Shown: piece by piece, positions 1-8,334 of the stretch
Position numbering within the stretch: the stretch's first letter is position 1
Layout of the letters: each line of letters begins with the position of its first letter
Source: Kiritimatiellia bacterium
GTDB lineage: Bacteria > Verrucomicrobiota > Kiritimatiellia > RFP12 > UBA1067
Assembly (NCBI GenBank): GCA_017650345.1
Contig: JAGCFB010000065.1
Span: 1 to 33,776, forward strand
Length of the DNA stretch: 33,776 nt
Direction of reading: 5' to 3'
Notes under the pieces: generated by a model
Told to the model about the DNA's origin: nothing
Database searches by the model: none
What the model saw: only the letters and a program-made list of their open reading frames with translations
Translations under genes and position numbers: made by a program

Positions 1-393
1 CCCGGGACGGACGCCGAAAGGACCACGCGGCTCGGACGCTTCCTGCGCAGCACCTCGCTCGACGAGCTCCCGCAGCTCTTCCACGTCCTCTCCGGCAGGA
101 TGTCCCTCGTCGGACCCCGCCCCCTCCCCACGGCCTACCTTCCGCGCTACTCCCCCGAACAGGCCCGCCGCCACGAGGTCCGCCCCGGCATCACCGGCTG
201 GGCGCAGGTCAACGGACGCAACGCGATCTCCTGGGACGAGAAGTTCCGCCTCGACGTCTGGTACGTGGACAACCGATCCCTCGCGCTCGACGCGAAGATT
301 CTCCTCATGACAGTCTTCAAGGTCTTCCGCCAAAGCGGAATCAACAGCTCCTCCGAAGTGACAATGCCGGAATTCAAAGGAAACACGAAATGA
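1..393 (+). CDS. Bacterial sugar transferase (undecaprenyl-phosphate glycosyl-1-phosphate transferase), 5' end missing
   Basis: The reading frame is open from the first base, so only the last ~130 residues are present. They show the conserved C-terminal part of the WcaJ/PglC-type family: [20 protein letters not shown], then [12 protein letters not shown], then [14 protein letters not shown] and the [14 protein letters not shown] block. Family members sit in the inner membrane and transfer a sugar phosphate from a nucleotide sugar to undecaprenyl phosphate, the first step of O-antigen or capsule unit synthesis. The in-frame ATG at 100 (MSLVGPRPL) lies inside the conserved core and is not the real start. 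The stop overlaps the start of the next gene by 4 bases (ATGA), which suggests translational coupling. The sugar cannot be told from this fragment. Confidence 0.93.
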   Translation, partial: PGTDAERTTRLGRFLRSTSLDELPQLFHVLSGRMSLVGPRPLPTAYLPRYSPEQARRHEVRPGITGWAQVNGRNAISWDEKFRLDVWYVDNRSLALDAKILLMTVFKVFRQSGINSSSEVTMPEFKGNTK

Positions 394-1271
394 GCCAGGT
401 ACAGTTCATCGACCGCCGAACAGGCGAAACCGTCACGGAATCCGTAATGGGCGACAAGGCCCTGCGCTTCGCCTACGAGACGCTGCTCGGACGCACCCTG
501 TGGCCCGTCCTCTTCGGCTCGCGCCTCGTCTCCGCCGCCATGGGGCGCCGCTACGACTCGCCGCGCTCGAAGGCGGACATCGCCAAGCTCGCCGCGATCC
601 CCGGCTGCCGCGCGGACGAGGCGGAAAAGCCCGTCTCTGAGTACTCCTCCTTCAACGAGTTCTTCACCCGCCGCCTCAAGCCCGGCGCGCGCCCCGTAGG
701 CGACGGATTCACCAGCCCGGCGGACGGACGGCTCATGCTGCATCTCGGGGCGGACGCGGACGCACCGTTCCCGCTCAAGGGCGCGCGGCGCAGCCTCAGG
801 GAGGTGTTCGGTCCGCACGGAACGCCGGAGGTCGCCGCCGGACGCTACGACGTGGCCGTCGTCCGCCTCGCCCCCGTCGATTACCACCGATTCCACTTTC
901 CGTTCGACTGCGAGACGACCCTCCCGCCCGCGACGATCCCCGGCGAATACCACTCCGTCAACCCGATCGCGCTCGCGAAGCGTCCGGACATCTATGCGGA
1001 CAACGAAAGGCAGATCGTGGCGTGCGACGCGGCGTTCGGACGCTTCTGGATGGTCGATGTCGGCGCGTTCGGCGTCGGCACCATTGTCCAGACCTACGAA
1101 GGCTCGCGCCACGCAAAGGGCGATGAAAAGGGATACTTCAAGTTCGGCGGCTCGACTGTGATCCTCGTCGCGTCCGCCGGCGCGCTCAAGTTCGACGCGG
1201 ACATCGTGGCGAACTCCGCAAAGGGACTGGAGACGCGCGTCCTCTGCGGCGAGCGCATCGCCACGGTCTGA
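390..1271 (+). CDS. psd: Phosphatidylserine decarboxylase proenzyme
   Basis: This enzyme converts phosphatidylserine to phosphatidylethanolamine at the inner membrane and uses a self-generated pyruvoyl group. The 293-residue protein carries the family signatures: FNEFFTRRLKPGARP (~88-102), SPADGR with Asp112, VDYHRFHFP with His166 and His169, and YFKFGGSTVILV (~249-260). The Gly-Gly-Ser-Thr there is the self-cleavage site, and Ser255 is expected to become the pyruvoyl. GGST in place of LGST is common in the longer (type II) members. The start overlaps the stop of the sugar transferase gene. The gene converges on the BatD-like gene with only 7 bases between the stops and no hairpin there. Confidence 0.95.
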   Translation: MSQVQFIDRRTGETVTESVMGDKALRFAYETLLGRTLWPVLFGSRLVSAAMGRRYDSPRSKADIAKLAAIPGCRADEAEKPVSEYSSFNEFFTRRLKPGARPVGDGFTSPADGRLMLHLGADADAPFPLKGARRSLREVFGPHGTPEVAAGRYDVAVVRLAPVDYHRFHFPFDCETTLPPATIPGEYHSVNPIALAKRPDIYADNERQIVACDAAFGRFWMVDVGAFGVGTIVQTYEGSRHAKGDEKGYFKFGGSTVILVASAGALKFDADIVANSAKGLETRVLCGERIATV

Positions 1272-1278
1272 CGCCTCG

Positions 1279-3228
1279 CTAGCGCAGGTCGTCCTTTCGG
1301 ACCCAACCGGCGTGCCCGCCGACGTCGATGCGGACCCATTCGCCGCGCGGCTGCTCGGTCGGCGCGGGCGTCGCGTCCGGACGCGGCACGGTCGCGACAA
1401 GCGGCGCGGACGCGGACGGCGCGAAGCGGAGCTTGAGGACGCGCCCGTCCCCCTTTTCGTCCGCCGTATCGACCGCGACTGCGACGGACTCGTCCAGCGA
1501 CTCCGGCACGTAGCTCAGGGCGACGCCCTTCGCGACGATGGTCTTGTAGGTGCGCGAATCGGTATCGTAGCAGACGATGCTCTCGTCCGGAACGCGCGCC
1601 GACCCGTCAGCGACGAAGTACTTCGTCCACGCGAGCGAGCCCGGACGCCGCTCGACGACGTCGCGCACCGCGTCCGGCGGAACGTATCCGCTGTACGTCA
1701 GCCTGCACGTCGCCGTGACTACGTCGTTCGTCGCCACGCGGTTGCGGTTGACGCTCATCCTCAGCTTGAAGTCCGTGCCCACCGCGCCCGAGAAGTCCGC
1801 TGGCTGCCCGTCCGTCGGAAGCGGACGTATCTCGACGTCCAGCGGAGGCGTCGCGGCGGAGAATGACTGCGAGAACGTGTAAGAGCTCCTGGAGCGTCCG
1901 CTCGACAGCGCCATCGTGCCGGACGCCATGCCCTGCACGGTGAAGACGAGCCTTCCGCGGAACGGGGCGTCGTAGCGGACCGGAACCGATATCCTGTGGA
2001 CGATGTTGGAGGGATCCTCGGCTGGCTGGCTCGGAAGGTTCGATATCCTGCCGCCGCGCACGACGAGTCCGAACATCTCCGAGATCGTCACCCGCACCTG
2101 GTCGAGCGTCACGGACCTCGGCGCCTCGACGGACACGACGAAGTCGAAGTCGTCACCGACCTGCGGATCCGCCTTCGACGCGGCGGCCGTCGCCTTCACC
2201 TCCGGCGGCGGCACCTGCTGTCCGTTCACCGTCAGCCCCGTCCCGACGCCCATGAGCGAGTTCATGTTCCCGAAGGCGCGCTGCATCATGCGGTCCATCT
2301 CCTCGAACGGGTCGATCGCCTGCTGCGCGACGGCGTCAGACGCCGCGGAGACCGCGAGCAGCAGCGCGACGCACGCGAGCGCCCTGACGACGCGGCGGGC
2401 GATCCAGACGAGGAACGCGGCGGACGCGAGGACGCCGAGGATGACGAGTATGCGTCCGAGCCAAGCGAAGCGAAGGACGCCCCGGAAGGACGAGCGCCAC
2501 ACCGGCAGCTCAACCGCCGCGCTGGAGTGCTTGCGCGCGAGCGCCGCGACTATCCCGCGCTCTATCGCGGGCGTCTGGCCGGTGCTCCATTCCAGGACGG
2601 AATAGACGCGGATCGCCTTAGCCCAGTTGCCCTCGACGATGTGGCAGGCGGCCTCGTTGAGCCGTGCCTCCGGGAAGTCGAACGCGGCAAACGCGGCGGC
2701 CGTCGGCGTGCGGCACGCCTTGCGCCAGCGGAAGAGCTCGTCGTCGCCGAGCGGGGTCACGACGGACGTGACGATCCCGTCCGGCATCGGAAGTCCGTCC
2801 GCGTCCACATCGAGACCCGCAAGCGCCGCCTGCGCGCCCGGCTTCACATGGACCGGTATCGGCGATGTCGAGACCTCGACCGCCTCGCCCCGGGCGGACG
2901 TGTAGGAGAACGAAAGCGCGGGGAAGACGAGGACGCCCTCCTTGAGCGGACGCACCCTGTAAACGAGGCGGCGTCCGATCTCGCCAGTCTCCGTCTTAGC
3001 GCTCGTGTCGTCCACGCGCCACGTCCTGCGGTCCGTCTCCTTCGAAAGCGCCGGCGGATGGAGCGATGCGAAGTCCGCCGATCCGGTGAACTCGACCGTA
3101 AGCACCATCGGATCCCCAAGGCGCACGTTGTTTGCGTCGAAGAAGGCCCGCGCGGAGATGTCCTGTCCGGTGACGCCGTCCAGCGCGATCGCGCCGAGCA
3201 TGAGGAACGAGAATATGGCGGAGATCAT
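1279..3228 (-). CDS. BatD-like membrane protein, apparent tandem fusion of two BatD units with a C-terminal SH3-like tail
   Basis: The 649-residue protein starts with a signal peptide (~1-21), then a BatD-like beta-sandwich region (ARAFFDANNVRLGDPMVLTVEF; ~24-130) and a helical, TPR-like stretch (~165-232). One transmembrane helix follows (~256-276), then a second hydrophobic run (~282-302, ALACVALLLAVSAASDAVAQQ split at its end) that looks like an internal signal peptide. A second BatD-like region follows (~340-610). The tail GEWVRIDVGGHAGWVRKDDL resembles a small SH3 domain of the kind seen in BatE-type proteins. I chose the ATG at 3228 because it gives the signal peptide, has AAGAG upstream and overlaps the stop of the TonB-like gene by 4 bases. 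Upstream in-frame sequence is arginine-rich shadow translation. BatD proteins belong to aerotolerance operons whose biochemical role is unclear; no batA, batB or batC is visible here. Confidence 0.72.
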   Translation of the reverse strand: MISAIFSFLMLGAIALDGVTGQDISARAFFDANNVRLGDPMVLTVEFTGSADFASLHPPALSKETDRRTWRVDDTSAKTETGEIGRRLVYRVRPLKEGVLVFPALSFSYTSARGEAVEVSTSPIPVHVKPGAQAALAGLDVDADGLPMPDGIVTSVVTPLGDDELFRWRKACRTPTAAAFAAFDFPEARLNEAACHIVEGNWAKAIRVYSVLEWSTGQTPAIERGIVAALARKHSSAAVELPVWRSSFRGVLRFAWLGRILVILGVLASAAFLVWIARRVVRALACVALLLAVSAASDAVAQQAIDPFEEMDRMMQRAFGNMNSLMGVGTGLTVNGQQVPPPEVKATAAASKADPQVGDDFDFVVSVEAPRSVTLDQVRVTISEMFGLVVRGGRISNLPSQPAEDPSNIVHRISVPVRYDAPFRGRLVFTVQGMASGTMALSSGRSRSSYTFSQSFSAATPPLDVEIRPLPTDGQPADFSGAVGTDFKLRMSVNRNRVATNDVVTATCRLTYSGYVPPDAVRDVVERRPGSLAWTKYFVADGSARVPDESIVCYDTDSRTYKTIVAKGVALSYVPESLDESVAVAVDTADEKGDGRVLKLRFAPSASAPLVATVPRPDATPAPTEQPRGEWVRIDVGGHAGWVRKDDLR

Positions 3229-4100
3229 CGTGAGCTCTTGACGTGGTATCTGATCGTTATCGGTTCGCTGCTGTACTTCTTGGCGAAGCCCGTCGTGATT
3301 CCGCGAACGACCCCGAGCGAGCGGACGACGTTCATGGCCGCGGCGTCCGTCGTCGCGTCGCCGCTGGACTTGGACAGGCTGCTGGACGCGATGCGGCGCG
3401 TCGCCGCGTCGAAGCGGATCGTGATCTCGACGTCGCCGTCGCGTCCGACCTGCGGCGCGAGCTGCGCCCACTTCGCGTCCATCGCGCCCTTCAGCGCGCC
3501 GAGGCTGATCGCCTCCTCGTTGTCGGAGACCTGCTCGTACGCGCCGACCTTCGCGCCGAGGGCGAGAAGCCGCGCGATCTCAGCGTCCGAAAGCGTCTTT
3601 GGTCCGGTCTTCCCGTTGCGCGGCGGCTCCGGCGGCTTGGGCTTCGGCTTCTCCTTGACGTCCGTCGCGCTCTCGCGCATCTTCTTGAGCCGTTCCTCGC
3701 GCTCCTTGCGCTTCTCCTCCTCGGTCTTCTCCTTGGGCTTCGGCGGCTCCGGAGGCTTGGGCGGCTCGACCTTCTTGTCCTCCTTTGGCGTCTCCACGAC
3801 CGCCTCCGGGGGCGGATCGGGGATCGGCGGCGGTTCGGGCTCGACGACAGGCTCCGGCGGCGTCGGCTCGGGTGGCGGCGTCGGCTCCGGCGGGGCCACG
3901 GGCGGCGGCTCGTTCTCGTTTCCGTCGAGGTTCTCGAACGGGACGACGGTAAGCTCGATCGGGATGACGACCTCCTTCTCGCGGAAGCTCATCTGCCCCG
4001 CGAACCAGAGGACGGCGAAGAAAAGCGCGTGCAGGACGACGGCGACGGCGAAGTTCGCCGCGCTGACGGGTTCCGGACGCTTCTCCTCGTCGATGTACAT
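3225..4100 (-). CDS. TonB/TolA-like energy transducer
   Basis: The 291-residue protein has the TonB layout: a short cytoplasmic start, one N-terminal membrane anchor (~15-36, SAANFAVAVVLHALFFAVLW), a long periplasmic spacer rich in Pro, Glu and Lys (~63-165; PPEP, PKPKE and a charged KRKEREERLKK helix), and a compact C-terminal domain (~170-291) with an ITIRF...ITIRYHV beta pattern. Such proteins pass proton-motive force from an ExbB-ExbD motor to outer-membrane partners. It lies 3 bases after exbD and overlaps the BatD-like gene, so it belongs to this motor. The spacer has both TonB-like (Pro-Glu/Pro-Lys) and TolA-like (charged helix) character. No TonB-dependent receptor and no TolB or Pal gene lies in the window, so the choice between Ton and Tol is open. 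Confidence 0.8.
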   Translation of the reverse strand: MYIDEEKRPEPVSAANFAVAVVLHALFFAVLWFAGQMSFREKEVVIPIELTVVPFENLDGNENEPPPVAPPEPTPPPEPTPPEPVVEPEPPPIPDPPPEAVVETPKEDKKVEPPKPPEPPKPKEKTEEEKRKEREERLKKMRESATDVKEKPKPKPPEPPRNGKTGPKTLSDAEIARLLALGAKVGAYEQVSDNEEAISLGALKGAMDAKWAQLAPQVGRDGDVEITIRFDAATRRIASSSLSKSSGDATTDAAAMNVVRSLGVVRGITTGFAKKYSSEPITIRYHVKSSR

Positions 4101-4103
4101 CGG

Positions 4104-4523
4104 CTAGCTCTCCACCGTGACAAGCGCCATCTTGCGGATCTTGCACTTGTAAACGATCTTCACGACGGACATGACGCTTCCGTAGTCGAGGCGCTCGTCG
4201 CCGCGCACGAGGACGGGGACGTCCGGGTCCTCGGCCGCCATCTCCATGAGCTTCGCCTCCAGCTCCTCCGCGCCCATCGGCCTGTCGTTTAGGAAGATCC
4301 TGTTCATCGCGTCGATCGTGACGACGTTCGCCTTCTTGTCCTTCGTCGGCAGCACGTCCGCCTTCGCCTGCGGAAGCATTATCGATATCCCCTGCTCCAG
4401 CGCGGGAAGCGTGACGATGAACGTGACGAGCAGCAGGAACGTCAGGTCGATCAGCGACGTCATATCGACCGCCGCCTTCGGCTTGTCGCCGTCTCCGCGG
4501 CGGCGTCTGCGCCTCAGCGACAT
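4104..4523 (-). CDS. exbD: ExbD/TolR biopolymer transport protein
   Basis: The 139-residue protein has a basic N-terminus (MSLRRRRRRGDGDKPK), one transmembrane helix (~22-42) and a periplasmic domain, as in all ExbD/TolR proteins. Asp26 in VDMTSLIDLTFLLLV matches the proton-carrying aspartate of the family. The periplasmic part ends with VLVRGDERLDYGSVMSVVKIVY, the usual ExbD/TolR pattern. It forms the stator motor with ExbB and drives the TonB-like protein. The start is 1 base after the exbB stop and the stop is 3 bases before the TonB-like start, so the three are surely cotranscribed. Confidence 0.93.
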   Translation of the reverse strand: MSLRRRRRRGDGDKPKAAVDMTSLIDLTFLLLVTFIVTLPALEQGISIMLPQAKADVLPTKDKKANVVTIDAMNRIFLNDRPMGAEELEAKLMEMAAEDPDVPVLVRGDERLDYGSVMSVVKIVYKCKIRKMALVTVES

Positions 4524-4524
4524 C

Positions 4525-5250
4525 TCAGACCGCCCTTCCCTGGTAGTCGCACGCGATGCGGCCCATCAACTCGTCCGCGAACCCCTCCATGTCGCTCGTG
4601 ATGCGGCGTATCTTGGAGTTGAGCGCGTTGAAGAAGCAGACGCCGGGGATGGCGATGATGAGTCCGACGACGGTCGTGACGAGGGCGGACGAGATGGACG
4701 GCGCGATCGCCGCGAGGTTCGCGCTTCCGGCGGACCCCATGTCCGCGAACGCGTCAAGGACTCCCCAGACCGTCCCGAGGAGTCCGAGCATCGGCGAGAG
4801 CGCCACGACGGTGGCGATTATGGACATCGAGCTTTCGACGCGGATGAGCTCGTCGTCGAGGACGTTCTCGCACGTGCCGCGCACGAGCTCTATCTCGCGC
4901 GAGGTGAGCGCCGCGGCGCCGGGGGCCTGCGGATCGCGGCCCGCCAGCAGCGCACGTGAGTTCGGCGCGATGATCCTGAGGAGCCTCTCGCACGTCTCCT
5001 TGTAGATGTTCTCCAGCCCGGAGCAGACCGTCGGACGCCTGTTCATGTAGTACTCGAGGACGTCGCCGCCGGACGAGAAGTCGTGCATGAAGCGGCGCGA
5101 GGCGGACGCCACGAAGCCGAGTTCGCGCCACTTTCCGATGATCACGGCGAACATGGCGACGGACCCGAGCAGCTGCGCGATGACGATGCCCTTTCCGATT
5201 GCGTTGGACAGCAGGTATCCGTCCAGGAGCGAATTAGCTATTACCGGCAT
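4525..5250 (-). CDS. exbB: ExbB/TolQ/MotA-family proton channel protein
   Basis: The 241-residue protein has the three-helix ExbB/TolQ topology: helix 1 near the N-terminus (~16-38), a long cytoplasmic segment with the ESSMSIIATV lead-in, helix 2 (LSPMLGLLGTVWGVLDAF, ~147-164) and helix 3 (PSISSALVTTVVGLIIAIPGV, ~181-201). The LGLLGTVWG and TTVVGLIIAIP motifs are the family's hallmarks. It builds the proton channel with ExbD. The start overlaps the 3' end of rnhC by 17 bases, so translation is likely coupled to rnhC. Confidence 0.93.
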   Translation of the reverse strand: MPVIANSLLDGYLLSNAIGKGIVIAQLLGSVAMFAVIIGKWRELGFVASASRRFMHDFSSGGDVLEYYMNRRPTVCSGLENIYKETCERLLRIIAPNSRALLAGRDPQAPGAAALTSREIELVRGTCENVLDDELIRVESSMSIIATVVALSPMLGLLGTVWGVLDAFADMGSAGSANLAAIAPSISSALVTTVVGLIIAIPGVCFFNALNSKIRRITSDMEGFADELMGRIACDYQGRAV

Positions 5251-6304
5251 TTGGTTTCTTCCTTCCTTCGAAGCTTCCGTTTGCGACGGCGGACGTCACG
5301 CGCCCCTCCGGCGGAAGGTCCTCGCGGGACCTGCCGCACGCGGCGAGCACCTTGTCCGTCGTCTGGAAATGCGCCTTGCAATGGTTCATTAGCCAGACGG
5401 GTCCGTTCTTGCGGACCATCTCCTCGGCGAGCGCCCTGACGCGCGGGTCGCTGGATCCGGCCGGGACGCTCTCGCGCCCCTCGGACGGCGGGCCGAACAC
5501 CTCGTCCGTCATCTTCATGATGTCCCTGAGGAACAGCTCGCGCGCGATGACCGACGCGGCCGCCACGGCGATGTCGCTCTCCGCCTTGTGCCGCTGCTCG
5601 ACCTTCGCCTTCTTGCCGCGCTCCTTGAGCGCGCGCAGGATCGTCGCCTCGGTCGGCGCGAACTGGTCCACCACGACGCGCGGACACCCCTGGCGCTTCT
5701 CGAGAAGCTCCTCGATGGCCGTTCCGTGCGCCCACGCGAGCATGCGGTTGATGTTCCTCATCTTCGCGTAGAGCCTATTGTACGCGGCGGGTCCGAGCTT
5801 CACTACGGCGTAGCCGGTCGGCCCCAGCAGTGCGCGCAGCTTCGCGCCGACGGCGAGGACGGACTTGTCGGACATCTGCTTGCAGTCCTTGACGCCGAGG
5901 TTCTGCATCTCGGCGGAAAGCGCCTCGTCCGTGTAGGCGCAGCAGACGACGAGCGGACCGAAGTAGTCGCCCTTTCCGGACTCGTCGCTTCCCGCGTGCG
6001 GCGCGACGAGCTCTGGGTTGAGGACGGTCTCGTATCCGAGCGTCGCCCCGCCCAGCACGTTCGGCTCGAGGACGAAGAGGACGAAGTCCTCGGCCTTCGA
6101 GCCCTGCACGCAGAGCTTGCGCCTGCCGTGCTTCTCCTTGGCGTAGAGCGTCGCGTTGAAATGGTCGCCTTCGATGGACCAGAGCGAGTACGGCACCTCG
6201 CGCCTGCGGTAGTTGCCGTTGACCATTATCCCCAGCAGGAGCTCCTGCTGGTCGTTAGTCAGCTCGTAGGTGTAGCTCGTCTTCCTTGTCGCTCCGTCGT
6301 CCAT
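5234..6304 (-). CDS. rnhC: Ribonuclease HIII
   Basis: This enzyme cuts the RNA strand of RNA-DNA hybrids. The 356-residue protein has an N-terminal extension (~1-100) of the kind that separates RNase HIII from HII, where it binds substrate. The catalytic core begins at AGSDESGKGDYFGPLVV. The expected DEDD set is visible as Asp107, Glu108, Asp213 (VVVDQF) and Asp244 (KAESDIAVAAASVIAR). A Lys/Arg/Gly-rich tail of about 35 residues follows the core. It sits between lysA (12-base gap) and exbB (17-base overlap) in the long operon. Confidence 0.93.
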   Translation of the reverse strand: MDDGATRKTSYTYELTNDQQELLLGIMVNGNYRRREVPYSLWSIEGDHFNATLYAKEKHGRRKLCVQGSKAEDFVLFVLEPNVLGGATLGYETVLNPELVAPHAGSDESGKGDYFGPLVVCCAYTDEALSAEMQNLGVKDCKQMSDKSVLAVGAKLRALLGPTGYAVVKLGPAAYNRLYAKMRNINRMLAWAHGTAIEELLEKRQGCPRVVVDQFAPTEATILRALKERGKKAKVEQRHKAESDIAVAAASVIARELFLRDIMKMTDEVFGPPSEGRESVPAGSSDPRVRALAEEMVRKNGPVWLMNHCKAHFQTTDKVLAACGRSREDLPPEGRVTSAVANGSFEGRKKPNAGNS

Positions 6305-6316
6305 CTCATCCTCGCA

Positions 6317-7597
6317 TCAGAGGGACGTGAAGTCCAGCGTGGCGAAGTAGTCGTCCAGCGTCTCGGCGCGGCGGATCTCGCGGACCTTGCCGTTCTCCTC
6401 GAGGAGGAGCTCCGCGCTCCTGAGCTTTCCGTTGTACTGGAAGCCCATCGCATGCCCGTGCGCGCCGGCGTCGCAGACGACGACGTAGTCGCCGCGCTCC
6501 AGTACCGGGAGGACTCGCTGGACCGCGAACTTGTCGTTGTTCTCGCAGAGCGAGCCCGTCACGTCATAGACGCTCGTCATGCCGGACTCCTCCTTGCCGG
6601 GGATGACGATCTCGTGGTACGCGCCGTACATGGCGGGGCGCATCAGGTTGGACATGCACGCGTCGAGTCCGGCGTAGAGGCGGTACGTGTTCTTGATGTG
6701 GCGGACCTTCGCGACGAGGTATCCGTACGGGCCTGTGATGCAGCGTCCGCACTCCATGTAGAGGCGGATCGGCTCCATCCCCTTCTCCTCGACGAGCTCC
6801 TCGTACGCGTCGCGGATCCCTTTCCCGACGCGCTCTATGTCCATCGCCTTCTGCTCCGGACGGTACGGAATGCCGATCCCGCCGCCGATGTTGACGAACT
6901 CGAAGTCGATGCCGAGCTTCTCGTGCAGCTCGCCGGCGAGCGTGAAGAGGAGCTTCGCCGTGTCGATGATGTACTCGGGGTCGAGCTCGTTCGACGCGAC
7001 CATCGTGTGGAGTCCGAAGCGCTTGACCCCGGCGTCCCTCATCCTGGCGTAGCAGTCGAAGAGCTGCTCGCGCGTGAAGCCGTACTTCGCCTCCTCGGGC
7101 TTGCCGATTATGGCGTTGCCGCCCTTGAGCGGACCGGGGTTGTAGCGGCAGCACATGATGCGGTCCGTGAAGTCCGGCGCCGCGCCGTCGCGTCCGACCG
7201 TCTCCAGGAGGAAGTCCCAGTGCGTTATGTCGTCGAGGTTGATGATCGCGCCTAGCTCCCACGCCTTGGCGAACTCCTCGGCGGGCGTGTCGTTGGAGGT
7301 GAACATGATCGACTCGCCGACGTTGCCGACCTTCTCGGCGAGGATCAGCTCGGCCATGGAGGAGCAGTCGCTTCCGAACCCGAAGCCGTCCTTGAGGAGC
7401 TTCATGATGTGCGGATTGGGCGTGGCCTTCACGGCGAAGTACTCGCGGAAGCCCTTGTTCCACGAAAACGCCTTCTTCAGGCGCTTCGCGTTCTCGCGGA
7501 TCGCCTTCGCGTCGTAGATGTGGAACGGCGTCGGCCACGTCGCCGCGATCTCCTCGATCTTCTCCCTGTCGAACGGAAGCCTTCTCGTCTCTTTCAT
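6317..7597 (-). CDS. lysA: Diaminopimelate decarboxylase (PLP-dependent, fold type III)
   Basis: It converts meso-diaminopimelate to lysine, the last step of lysine synthesis. The 426-residue protein shows Lys57 in EYFAVKATPNP, which should bind PLP, the VNIGGGIGIPY phosphate-binding glycine loop, MECGR, and the SLCENNDKF segment that supplies the CE pair used for substrate contact at the dimer interface. The following GAHGHAMGFQYNG stretch matches the family's GAYG...YN segment. Related alanine/ornithine-racemase-fold decarboxylases (arginine, ornithine, carboxynorspermidine) are the main alternatives, but the CEND-type motif favours LysA. It lies inside the operon with no leader of its own, so no lysine riboswitch is expected. 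Confidence 0.87.
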   Translation of the reverse strand: MKETRRLPFDREKIEEIAATWPTPFHIYDAKAIRENAKRLKKAFSWNKGFREYFAVKATPNPHIMKLLKDGFGFGSDCSSMAELILAEKVGNVGESIMFTSNDTPAEEFAKAWELGAIINLDDITHWDFLLETVGRDGAAPDFTDRIMCCRYNPGPLKGGNAIIGKPEEAKYGFTREQLFDCYARMRDAGVKRFGLHTMVASNELDPEYIIDTAKLLFTLAGELHEKLGIDFEFVNIGGGIGIPYRPEQKAMDIERVGKGIRDAYEELVEEKGMEPIRLYMECGRCITGPYGYLVAKVRHIKNTYRLYAGLDACMSNLMRPAMYGAYHEIVIPGKEESGMTSVYDVTGSLCENNDKFAVQRVLPVLERGDYVVVCDAGAHGHAMGFQYNGKLRSAELLLEENGKVREIRRAETLDDYFATLDFTSL

Positions 7598-7623
7598 TTG
7601 TCCGTTGTGTCCCTTTTCTGTTT

Positions 7624-8334
7624 TCAGTGGCGCCCGTGCGGATGCCCGTGCGAGTCCCTTCCTCCGCCGTGGTGGCGGAAGAGGTGCTTGCGTCCCGAAA
7701 GGACGGGCACGCCGAGGTGGTACTTGATGGCGAGCGCGCGCACCACGAAGATGATGACCATGCAGACCGTCGAGCAGATGCGCCTGTCAACCTTCGCGAG
7801 GTCCAGCAGGAGGTAGAACACTCCGCCGGACGCGCACGCGAGCGCGTATATCTCCTTGCGGAAGATTAGCGGCACCTGGTTTATGCATATGTCGCGAAGG
7901 ACGCCGCCGAAGACCGCCGTGATGACGCCCATGGAGAGCGCGACCCACCACTGGTGGCTGTTCATGAGCGTCTTCTCGAGTCCGATGACCATGAAGAACG
8001 AAATCGATATCGTGTCGAAGATGAACCACGTCACCTGTCCGTCGATGAAGCGGCGTCCGAACATGTAAACCGCGACGACCGCCACGAGCGTGGTGATGAT
8101 GTAGCTCGGACCGCTCATCCAGAACGGATGGAGCCCAAGCATTATGTCGCGGAGCGTTCCGCCGCCGAGCGCCGTCACGCATCCGATCACGTACGCGCCG
8201 AACCAGTCGAAGCGCTTGACGCTTGCGAGGCGAACGCCGGAGATCGCGCCGGCGAACGTGCCGATCCATTCCAGGAGCGTGAAGAACGGGTCCTGCCTAA
8301 GGACCTCGCCCAGAGCCTCGTACCAGTCAGTCAT
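7624..8334 (-). CDS. TRIC-type cation channel family protein (UPF0126/YicG-like) with His-rich tail
   Basis: The 236-residue membrane protein has about seven hydrophobic segments and two copies of the family's glycine-rich signature: ALGGGTLRDIMLG in the first half and VFGGVLRDICIN in the second. This is the internal duplication expected of prokaryotic trimeric intracellular cation channel homologues. It should sit in the inner membrane and pass monovalent cations; the physiological role in bacteria is not settled. The last ~20 residues (RHHGGGRDSHGHPHGRH) are very rich in His and Gly and lie outside the family core, which suggests metal binding or simple-sequence expansion. The start overlaps lpxL by 8 bases. 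Confidence 0.85.
   Translation of the reverse strand: MTDWYEALGEVLRQDPFFTLLEWIGTFAGAISGVRLASVKRFDWFGAYVIGCVTALGGGTLRDIMLGLHPFWMSGPSYIITTLVAVVAVYMFGRRFIDGQVTWFIFDTISISFFMVIGLEKTLMNSHQWWVALSMGVITAVFGGVLRDICINQVPLIFRKEIYALACASGGVFYLLLDLAKVDRRICSTVCMVIIFVVRALAIKYHLGVPVLSGRKHLFRHHGGGRDSHGHPHGRH

Noticed and set aside
1996-4107. Long open frame (703 codons) on the + strand
   Set aside because: It lies antisense to the BatD-like and TonB-like genes, is extremely rich in Arg, and matches no family. GC-rich genes routinely give such open antisense frames.
5588-7255. 555-codon + strand frame
   Set aside because: It is antisense to rnhC and lysA, both certain genes. The composition is shadow-like (Arg, Val, Leu, Asp) with no domain.
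7598-7623. Lysine riboswitch before lysA
   Set aside because: The gap is only 26 bases inside an operon, too short for any known riboswitch.
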